Both the position numbers and the translations under genes were made by a program. Positions 58,019 to 64,000 of a stretch of 64,000 bases of DNA are shown here, in pieces. A model generated the notes under the pieces. The model was not told the origin of the DNA, made no database searches, and saw only the letters and a list, made by a program, of their open reading frames with translations. Source of the stretch: Phytohabitans sp036906915 (lineage in GTDB: Bacteria > Actinomycetota > Actinomycetes > Mycobacteriales > Micromonosporaceae); the NCBI RefSeq assembly GCF_036906915.1, contig NZ_JBAKHX010000005.1:1-64000 (forward strand), read 5' to 3'. Every line of letters starts with the position of its first letter. Position 1 is the first letter of the stretch.

Positions 58019-58249
58019 ATGCGCGAGCTGACCTGTGCCGAGCTGGTCGAGCAAGTCACCGACTACCTCGAGGGCACGGTATCCGGGCAAGCAGCCGTCG
58101 ATTTCCGTGCGCACCTGACCATCTGCGAGCGATGCGAGGACTATCTCGACCAGATGCGGACCACCATACAGCTGCTCCGGTGCGCGAGCCCGGATCAGCT
58201 CACCCCCGAGGCGCAGGCGCGAATCCTCGCGCTCTTTGGACAGAGGTAG
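58019..58249 (+). CDS. Zinc-finger (zf-HC2) anti-sigma-like protein
   Basis: The 76-residue protein starts MRELTCAELVEQVTDYLEG and has the HxxxCxxC anti-sigma zinc motif in RAHLTICERCEDYL. There is no membrane helix and no partner sigma-factor gene beside it, so it is an orphan or stand-alone version. AAGGAG precedes the ATG. It is five bases from the start of the LuxR-type regulator on the same strand, so the two are co-expressed. The target sigma factor is unknown. Confidence 0.85.
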   Translation: MRELTCAELVEQVTDYLEGTVSGQAAVDFRAHLTICERCEDYLDQMRTTIQLLRCASPDQLTPEAQARILALFGQR

Positions 58250-58254
58250 GAGCA

Positions 58255-58947
58255 ATGTCCACGAAGGTGCTCATCTGCGACGAGCGGGTGCTCGTGCGCG
58301 ACGGTATGGTGAATCAACTCTCCATGGACACCTGCGTCGATGTCGTGTCTGTCACCGACAGCGGCGCCGACGTCCTCGCTCTCGCCCGACGGCACCATCC
58401 CGACGTTGTCCTGGCCAGCACCACCATCCGCCACATGCCGGTGGACAAGCTCGTCTGGGAGCTGTCCCAGGCCGCCCTCGACCCGCGTCCGGTGGCCGTG
58501 GTGGTGACCGCGGTCAACGAAGACGCCGAGACGCTCGCGGAGATCCTCCATGCCGGCGCCTGCGGCCTCCTCACGGAGGACGCCAGTCGGGAGGAGCTGG
58601 TGCTGGCGGTGCGCGCGGCGGCCGGCGGGCACGCGATGCTCGGCCCCCGGGTCGCCCGTTGGCTGGTGGCGTGGTTTCGAAACCACGCCCACTCCGCTGC
58701 GGAGCACCCGGTCGACCTGATCGGAGTCACTCCACGCGAGCGGGAGGTACTCGTGCTGACCGCGCTCGGGTTGTCTACTGAGGACATCGCGGGGCGGCTG
58801 TTCATCAGCCTGGCCACCGTACGGTCACACCTTTACCGGCTGCAGGTCAAGCTCCATGCCCGTGACCGTGCTCAGCTGGTTTCCCTCGCGTACCAGGCGG
58901 GGCTGCTCGCCGGCCGGCAGGACGCGGTGCCCGTTCCCGCTGAGTGA
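58255..58947 (+). CDS. LuxR-type regulator with degenerate receiver domain
   Basis: The 230-residue protein has a receiver domain (1-120) and a complete LuxR helix-turn-helix (about 160-225; TPREREVLVLTALGLSTEDI, FISLATVRSHLYRLQVKLHA). In the receiver, the strand that should end in the phosphoacceptor Asp reads PDVVLASTT, with Ser55 in its place. The conserved Lys is replaced too (GLLTEDAS). It should not be phosphorylated normally and may respond to a ligand or partner instead. It is coupled to the zinc-finger anti-sigma-like gene upstream, with GGAG ahead of the ATG. It is a likely regulator of the biosynthetic genes nearby. Confidence 0.88.
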   Translation: MSTKVLICDERVLVRDGMVNQLSMDTCVDVVSVTDSGADVLALARRHHPDVVLASTTIRHMPVDKLVWELSQAALDPRPVAVVVTAVNEDAETLAEILHAGACGLLTEDASREELVLAVRAAAGGHAMLGPRVARWLVAWFRNHAHSAAEHPVDLIGVTPREREVLVLTALGLSTEDIAGRLFISLATVRSHLYRLQVKLHARDRAQLVSLAYQAGLLAGRQDAVPVPAE

Positions 58948-59029
58948 GGCGTGGTCGCCGGAACCCCTAGGATCGGCGACCACGCTCGCGACACCACCTC
59001 CGGCATGGTCAACTCTCGGTCCGGCATGG

Positions 59030-60535
59030 TCAGCTCTCGCGGGTCAGCTCTCGTTCGGCGGTCGCCCCGGCAGTGCACACGATGTGCAGCAGCGCACGGA
59101 GGTCGTCTTCGGTGGTCGCGTAATGCAGCACCGAAGCCCGCAGCACGAACCGGTCACGCAGGACGGTGCTGGTGAGGAAGGCGCGGCCCTCGGCCTGCAC
59201 CCGCCGCTCCACCAACTCGTTGATCGCGTCCACCCGCGTCGGGTCGCGGTCACCGTCGCTGGGAAGGTATCGGAAACAGACGACCGACAGTTGCGGCGGT
59301 ACGACGAGTTCCAGTGCCGGGGTCTCCGCCACCATCGCGGCGAGGTGCCGGGCCAGCGCGACGTGCCGCACGACCTGGTCGGTCAGGCCGCGCCGACCGG
59401 CGTGCCGCAGCGTCATCCACACCTTGAGCGCGCGGAACCCCCGGGTCTGCTGGATGCCGTACTCGGCGAACGACGGCGGCCCGCCGACGCCCTTGCCTTC
59501 CTCGGTTCGCAGATACGGCGGGACCAGGCTGAACGTGCGCCGCATCAGCTCCCGGTCGCGCACGATGACGCAACCGCACTCGACCGGCACGGACAGCCAC
59601 TTGTGCGGGTCGAGCGCGATCGAGTCGGCCCGGCGCAGGCCCGCGTAGGCGTCAGCGAGTTGCGGGTGCAGCGCACCGACCGCCCCGTAGGCGCCGTCGA
59701 CGTGGAGCCACAGGGCGTGCTCGGCGGCGACGTCGGCGATCCGGTCGAACGGGTCGATGGCGCCGGTGTTCGTGGTACCGGCCGAGGCCACCACGCAGAA
59801 TGGCCGGTGCCCGTCGGCCCGGTCCCGCGCGACCATGCGGGCCAACGCGTCCGGGTCCATCCGGAACATGTCGTCGGTCGGCACCACCCGGACCGAGGAA
59901 CTTCCCAGGCCGAGCAGCTCGATCCCCTTACGCACCGAGCTGTGCGTCTGGTCGGTGACGTAGGTGAGCAGTCGCTTTCCGCCGGCGCCGGCCACCCCGT
60001 CGGCCCGGACATCCCAACCGTCGGCCTCGGCGCAGTGCTGCCGGGCGACGGCGAGGCCGGTCAGGATCGCCACCGAGCCGCCACTCACCAGCAGCCCCAT
60101 CGCGGTTTCCGGGTCGTACCCGACGATTTCCGTGAGCCAACCCACGACCGCCTGCTCCAGGTAAAGCGAGGAGATGTCGCCGACGTCGCAGCTGGGGTCC
60201 TGTGCGGCGGCCAGCATCTCGGCGAGGATGCCGATGGGCGCGGGCGGCGAGTTGACCCAGCCGAAGAAGCGCGGATGGCCGTTGCCCATCGCGAACGGCA
60301 GGACGTCCTGTGCGAAGTCATCGATGATGACGTCGGCCGCGGTCCCCTCGGCCGGCAGGCGCTGCTCGCGTAGCCGGTCCCGCTCGGCCGGCGTCATCGG
60401 GCGGAACACCGGCGTGGAGCGGATATTGCCGAGGTAGTCCGCGACGAGGTCGATGGACTCGTGACCCAGCTTGCGAAACTCCGCCAGGTCTGCCATGGAC
60501 CCGGCGATCGAGTCGATTAGTCGATGCTCAGACAC
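59030..60535 (-). CDS. Group II PLP-dependent amino-acid decarboxylase
   Basis: The 501-residue protein has the aromatic-L-amino-acid/glutamate decarboxylase fold. NGHPRFFGWVNSPPAPIGIL is the N-terminal PLP/substrate block, and VVASAGTTNTGAIDPFDRIA and LWLHVDGAYGA follow. The PLP-binding lysine is in SIALDPHKWLSVPVECG. It would remove CO2 from an amino acid to give an amine building block; the specificity is unclear. The GTG at 60535 is chosen because it begins SEHRLIDS and overlaps the upstream sulfotransferase stop by eight bases (GTGTCTGA), suggesting coupled translation. Confidence 0.9.
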   Translation of the reverse strand: MSEHRLIDSIAGSMADLAEFRKLGHESIDLVADYLGNIRSTPVFRPMTPAERDRLREQRLPAEGTAADVIIDDFAQDVLPFAMGNGHPRFFGWVNSPPAPIGILAEMLAAAQDPSCDVGDISSLYLEQAVVGWLTEIVGYDPETAMGLLVSGGSVAILTGLAVARQHCAEADGWDVRADGVAGAGGKRLLTYVTDQTHSSVRKGIELLGLGSSSVRVVPTDDMFRMDPDALARMVARDRADGHRPFCVVASAGTTNTGAIDPFDRIADVAAEHALWLHVDGAYGAVGALHPQLADAYAGLRRADSIALDPHKWLSVPVECGCVIVRDRELMRRTFSLVPPYLRTEEGKGVGGPPSFAEYGIQQTRGFRALKVWMTLRHAGRRGLTDQVVRHVALARHLAAMVAETPALELVVPPQLSVVCFRYLPSDGDRDPTRVDAINELVERRVQAEGRAFLTSTVLRDRFVLRASVLHYATTEDDLRALLHIVCTAGATAERELTRES

Positions 60536-61277
60536 GACTGCCTCCCGGTTGGTCGTGGAGGGGCATGCGGTGGGACCGCAGCCGTTCATAGTACGGCAGG
60601 TGGTAGGCGTAGTAGTCGCTCAGCGGTTCGGTGAGCCGCACCCCGGTGCGGTCCCGCTCGTACGCCCGGCTGAAGCCGGTGCTGACACTGGCCTGGCGGT
60701 GCCAACGGCCGGTCCGCTGCCACTCCGGCTGCTCGGCCGCCGGCCAGGTGAGGGCGGTCGGGTCGAAGGCGATGCCGACCCGGGCGCAGTACGCCGCCAC
60801 GGTGGCCTCCGGCCGGTCCACCAGGTCGTCGGAGTCGACCACGACTGGCGGCTTACCGGTCGCGGCGTACACGGCGTCGAAGATTTCGGCGAGTCTGCTG
60901 AAACCGATCTCGTCTCGGGTCGGCCGCGCGTTCAGCTCCGCGTGGGACGCGATGACCTCGAGCGGGTCTCGGATGATGAACGTGTGTACGGCGCCGCTCA
61001 GGAAGGCGGTGTCGGTCAACACGTGCGGGTACCTGAAATCGGTCGTGTCCTTGAAAAACACTCGGCCCTTCATGGCCATGAGCGCGCGCACGAGGCTCGG
61101 CTCGTCGCGCACGGTACGACCGTCTACCACGGCCTCTTCGAAGTCGGCGACGTGCGAGAACGGCTCGTGCAGGACCTGGAAGTCACCGCGTTTCTTCATC
61201 ATCCGCTCGAACGCGGTGGACCGGCAGCGTGGCGCGCTCCACAGCGCGAGCAGAAGATTGTCGGGCTCTTGCCGCAT
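60528..61277 (-). CDS. Sulfotransferase-family protein
   Basis: The 249-residue protein has a PAPS-type P-loop start NLLLALWSAPRCRSTAFERM and the 3'-phosphate-binding HTFIIRDPLEVIASH block, both typical of cytosolic sulfotransferases. VVVDSDDLVDRPEATVAAYC is the usual next element. It would transfer sulfate from PAPS to a hydroxyl or amine of the cluster's product; the substrate is unknown. GAGGAGG lies just ahead of the ATG 61277. Its stop overlaps the decarboxylase start, so the two are one transcription unit. Confidence 0.85.
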   Translation of the reverse strand: MRQEPDNLLLALWSAPRCRSTAFERMMKKRGDFQVLHEPFSHVADFEEAVVDGRTVRDEPSLVRALMAMKGRVFFKDTTDFRYPHVLTDTAFLSGAVHTFIIRDPLEVIASHAELNARPTRDEIGFSRLAEIFDAVYAATGKPPVVVDSDDLVDRPEATVAAYCARVGIAFDPTALTWPAAEQPEWQRTGRWHRQASVSTGFSRAYERDRTGVRLTEPLSDYYAYHLPYYERLRSHRMPLHDQPGGSRV

Positions 61278-61528
61278 GGTGCCTCCTCATGCAACTCGGT
61301 GGCGGTCTGGCGGCGCTTCGCGTGCTGACACTAGCCCGCGGGACGTGCCGGCATAACGGGTCGAGCGGGGAATGCAGCATCTCGTTGAACGAATGCAGTA
61401 TCTCGCTGAACGCGGGATCGGACCCTCCGTACGGTGCTGGTCCTAATTGGGTCGCGACGCTGATGCAGCCGGGTTCCCGGTTGCCTAGGTTTGTTCGGAG
61501 CACAGCGATCAGGCCGGAGGAGAACACC

Positions 61529-62149
61529 GTGCAGCAGATGCCAAATCGGTCGGCAGCCATGACTCAGCGCCCCGTGGATCTGCGCCCGTACCTGAACAAC
61601 GTGGGCGTGACGACCATCGCCGACACTGGCTCGGGCCACTTCAACGTGTGGCGCAACTCGTTCGCCGCCGAGGACCTGCCCGACGCGGGCGACCGGACTG
61701 TCGTCGAGGCGATCACTTTCCAGCTGCCGGACCTGGGCAGCCCGGAGCCGGACAACGTGCGCTGCGACCGGCAGTACATCCCGGTGCCGTCCGGCTACTA
61801 CGACTGGCTCTACGTGCTGGGGGCGGCCGAACGGCGGGTGGAGGACCTCGTGGGCCTGCACTTCGCTGACGGCACAGTGGACTTCGAACCGCTGCGGCTG
61901 ACCGACTTCTGGGCGGCGCCGCCGGCATTCGGTGAAACACTGGCTTTCCAGACGCTGATGCACTATCCGCAGCATGTCCAATTTGGAGTGCCGGCGCGGA
62001 TGTGGTGCCAGCGCGTCCCGGTGGTGCGGCGCGCGCGCCTGACCGGGCTGCGGCTGCCGGCCAACACCGCGGCGCACGTCTTCGCGGCCACCCTTGTCGG
62101 TGGGCTCTCGGCCGAGTCGGACGGTGTCGGCGCGGAGGAGGAAATCTGA
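61529..62149 (+). CDS. Beta-sandwich (NPCBM/galactose-binding-like) protein
   Basis: The 206-residue protein starts at GTG 61529 with a perfect GGAGGAG six bases upstream; ATG 61559 is the next in-frame start. LNNVGVTTIADTGSGHFNVW, SFAAEDLPDAG, VEAITFQLPDLGSPEPDNVR and LPANTAAHVFAATLV follow the pattern of carbohydrate-binding beta-sandwich domains attached to actinomycete glycosidases. Here the domain stands alone and has no signal peptide. Its stop overlaps the BtrH-like start (TGATG), so the two are co-translated. It may act as a scaffold or lectin-like partner of that enzyme; this is inference. Confidence 0.65.
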   Translation: MQQMPNRSAAMTQRPVDLRPYLNNVGVTTIADTGSGHFNVWRNSFAAEDLPDAGDRTVVEAITFQLPDLGSPEPDNVRCDRQYIPVPSGYYDWLYVLGAAERRVEDLVGLHFADGTVDFEPLRLTDFWAAPPAFGETLAFQTLMHYPQHVQFGVPARMWCQRVPVVRRARLTGLRLPANTAAHVFAATLVGGLSAESDGVGAEEEI

Positions 62150-63204
62150 TGAATATCCGAATCGCCGAATCGCCGAACCACCGCGTCGATCCGGTCCAGG
62201 CGCGCCGGGCGCCGCGACGGTGGTACCGCGATCCGCTCGGCTGCCTGCACCTGACCATCGCCACGGTGCTCGCCGAGCGGGGCGTGGAGCCGCTGGACCC
62301 GCTCGGCGCCGGCTGGGGCTTCCAGTACCTCCCCGACCACGTACGCGCCGAGGAGTTCTACTACCCGTCCGCCGAATGCGACCTGGGGCCCGCGCTGGCA
62401 CCGCACCACCCGCTGGGTGCGGTGTGGTCCGCCACGCCTGACGGCGAGGACCCGCTGAGTACCTTCATCGACACCATCGCCGCGGGCGGTCTGGTCATCG
62501 CCGCGGTCGACAAGCACCACCTGCCGTTCCGGCCGGCGTACCACGACGTGCATGCCGCGCACCTCGTGGTGGTCTACGGCGTGGACCGGGCCCGGGGCCT
62601 GGTCTGGGTGTCCGACTCGCAACCCCCGGCGTTCTCGGGCGCGGTGCGGGTGGAGGACTTCCTGGCCGCCCACGCCTCGGCCAATCCGGCCGACGAGCAG
62701 GACGCGTTCTTCAGCGACTCTACGATCGCCCGGCGGTATCTGACCGTCGAACTCGCCGAGCCGTTCCCCGAACTCGACGAGAGTGGCCTGGCCGCCGCGC
62801 TGCGGGCGAACGTGGCGGGATTCCTGGCCACCGGCGACGAAAAGACCTGGACCGGCCTGTCCGGCGTGCGCCGGTACGTCGATTCTCTAGTCGACGCCTC
62901 GTCCGCCGGCGAGCAGACGCCGCTGCGGCAGGCCTACACGTTCGGTTGGAGCATGCAGGCCACCGCCTATTTGCACAGCGAACTGTTGCGGTTGCGTGGC
63001 GTGCAGTGGCAGCGACCGTCGCTGCGCGAGGCCGCCCGCAGCGTCCAGGCGGTGGCGACCGCCTGGACCCCGGTGCGGGTCACCGCCGCCCACGGCTGGC
63101 CTGATCCGCGGGCCGGCGCGGACGCGCTGAGCCGGCACGGCACCCGGCTGGTAAGCCGGTACGAGGAGGCGCTGGACGCGGTCGCGGCGCTCGGCGAGTC
63201 CTAG
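62149..63204 (+). CDS. BtrH-type acyltransferase (BtrH_N domain)
   Basis: The 351-residue protein has an N-terminal BtrH-like domain. RDPLGCLHLTIATVLAERGV carries the likely nucleophilic Cys, and HLPFRPAYHDVHAAHLVVVY supplies histidines. A helical C-terminal part (about 200-345) with LGESL-type ends follows. BtrH of the butirosin pathway transfers a protected aminoacyl group from a carrier protein to the aminoglycoside. A similar transfer is likely here, but no carrier protein gene lies within the window's right end. It is coupled to the beta-sandwich gene upstream and 40 bp ahead of the DegT-type gene. Confidence 0.78.
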   Translation: MNIRIAESPNHRVDPVQARRAPRRWYRDPLGCLHLTIATVLAERGVEPLDPLGAGWGFQYLPDHVRAEEFYYPSAECDLGPALAPHHPLGAVWSATPDGEDPLSTFIDTIAAGGLVIAAVDKHHLPFRPAYHDVHAAHLVVVYGVDRARGLVWVSDSQPPAFSGAVRVEDFLAAHASANPADEQDAFFSDSTIARRYLTVELAEPFPELDESGLAAALRANVAGFLATGDEKTWTGLSGVRRYVDSLVDASSAGEQTPLRQAYTFGWSMQATAYLHSELLRLRGVQWQRPSLREAARSVQAVATAWTPVRVTAAHGWPDPRAGADALSRHGTRLVSRYEEALDAVAALGES

Positions 63205-63245
63205 TCCATTCGAGTCTTCCCCCACGAATTCGAGGAGGTACCCCG

Positions 63246-64000
63246 GTGAGCAAGCTCGCTGTGCTCGGCGGCGCGCCGACGGTGCCGCGCGAGCTGCGCA
63301 AGGTCGAATGGCCGGTGATCACCGACGACGACCGCGCGGCCGTGCTCCAGGTCTTGGACAGCGGACAGCTGGTGTCCAATTCGGACCAGGAGACCACGGT
63401 CAGCGTGCTGGAGCGGCGCTGGGCCGAGCAGGTCGGGGTGGCACACTGCGTCGGCGTCTCGAACGGCACGACCGCGCTGTCGCTGTCGCTGGCCGCTCTA
63501 GGCATCGGCCCGGGCGACGAGGTGATCGTGCCCGCGCTCAGCTTCATCGCGTCCGGCCTGGCGCCGGTGCACCAGATGGCGGTGCCGGTCTTCGCCGACA
63601 TCGATCCGGTCACCTTCACCATCGACCCCGGCGAGGTGGCCGCGCGGATCACCCCGCGCACCGCGGCGATCATGCCGGTGCACCTGCATGGGCTGCCGGC
63701 CGAGATGGACGCGATCAACGACATCGCCCGCCGCCACGGCCTCGCCGTGATCGAGGACGCCGCCCAGGCGCACGGCGCCACCTATAACGGCCGGCGGGTC
63801 GGTTCCTTGGGTGACGTCGCGGCCTTCAGCCTGCAGGTCACCAAGAACCTCCCGACCTGCGGTGAGGGCGGTCTGGTGACCACCGGCGACGCGGGAGCGG
63901 CCGAGCGGGTACGCCTGGCGCGCCAGTTCGGTGAGGTGATCGAGCCTGGCAAGGCCCGCGATTACGTCTCCTACTCGCTCGGCTGGAATTCGAAGCTGAA
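63246..64000 (+). CDS. DegT/DnrJ/EryC1/StrS aminotransferase, partial
   Basis: The first 251 codons of a fold-I PLP aminotransferase are present. VGVSNGTTALSLSLAALGIG, DEVIVPALSFIASGLAPVHQ and VIEDAAQAHGATYNGRRVGS are followed by the PLP lysine in FSLQVTKNLPTCGEGGLVTT. The gene is open at the right edge. The family makes amino sugars, aminocyclitols and related amines. GAGGAGGT precedes the GTG 63246. It belongs to the same plus-strand unit as the beta-sandwich and BtrH-type genes. The exact reaction cannot be told without the C-terminus and neighbours. Confidence 0.88.
   Translation, partial: MSKLAVLGGAPTVPRELRKVEWPVITDDDRAAVLQVLDSGQLVSNSDQETTVSVLERRWAEQVGVAHCVGVSNGTTALSLSLAALGIGPGDEVIVPALSFIASGLAPVHQMAVPVFADIDPVTFTIDPGEVAARITPRTAAIMPVHLHGLPAEMDAINDIARRHGLAVIEDAAQAHGATYNGRRVGSLGDVAAFSLQVTKNLPTCGEGGLVTTGDAGAAERVRLARQFGEVIEPGKARDYVSYSLGWNSKL

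Noticed and set aside
1..64000. CRISPR arrays, tRNA or rRNA genes, insertion-sequence transposases
   Set aside because: I looked for regularly spaced repeats, cloverleaf-like cores and transposase motifs and saw none.

Overview
The window is high-GC DNA with GTG and TTG starts, Tat-type secreted hydrolases carrying CBM2 and ricin-type domains, SARP, LuxR and TetR regulators, and aminotransferase/BtrH biosynthetic genes. This is the profile of a filamentous actinomycete. A Micromonosporaceae-like genome would fit best, but that is inference from gene style and no taxonomic marker gene is present.

Layout. 1-900: the 3' end of a group II intron (domains V/VI), then a decayed DHFR-like gene head-to-head with a decayed TetR gene. 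1.0-5.0 kb: an MFS exporter, a secreted seven-repeat beta-propeller and a HAD hydrolase. 5.0-10.3 kb: an HxlR regulator divergent from an MFS exporter, followed by a fatty acyl-AMP ligase, an ACP-GNAT fusion and a small secreted protein. These look like a compact acyl-transfer locus. 10.3-16.3 kb: a 1436-residue nucleoside phosphorylase-STAND ATPase-propeller protein, an NrtR-type Nudix regulator 12 bp upstream of it, and a divergent SARP-type regulator. Two 21-bp palindromes lie between the divergent genes. This is the strongest candidate for an undescribed system in the window. 16.4-26.0 kb: ordinary accessory genes (DoxX-like proteins, AraC, anthrone-oxygenase-like DUF1772, alpha/beta hydrolase, MFS, type-B carboxylesterase with its TetR, GNAT, TetR/DoxX pair). 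26.3-28.6 kb: a membrane GGDEF/HD-GYP cyclic-di-GMP enzyme.

28.6-51 kb is a carbohydrate locus. It has secreted GH95 and GH29 alpha-L-fucosidases, a GH127 beta-L-arabinofuranosidase, a ruined GH27 alpha-galactosidase, two PQQ-type sugar dehydrogenases (one fused to ThuA, PKD and CBM2), and FadR/GntR and LacI regulators. The substrates suggest removal of fucose, galactose and arabinose side chains from plant cell-wall polysaccharides. Two matching LacI-type operators sit upstream of the GH95 and GH127 genes, and the LacI-type regulator at 47.5 kb carries an integrase-like N-terminal domain. A HAD hydrolase, nitroreductase, MerR/quinone oxidoreductase pair and cyclase-like gene lie inside this stretch.

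51-55.5 kb is a graveyard: remnants of a secreted repeat protein, a BBE-type FAD oxidase, a DJ-1/PfpI protein, a GlxA-type AraC regulator, a membrane protein and an XRE regulator, with one intact DHA2 MFS exporter among them. 55.5-64 kb looks like the edge of a biosynthetic cluster. It holds an FAD/NAD-binding protein, an orphan zinc-finger anti-sigma-like protein, a LuxR regulator with a degenerate receiver, a group II PLP decarboxylase, a sulfotransferase, a beta-sandwich protein, a BtrH-type acyltransferase and a DegT/StrS aminotransferase that runs off the right end.

A recurring theme is decay by deletion and frameshift: roughly a dozen gene remnants are readable in 64 kb, which would suit a fast-evolving chromosome arm or a genomic island.
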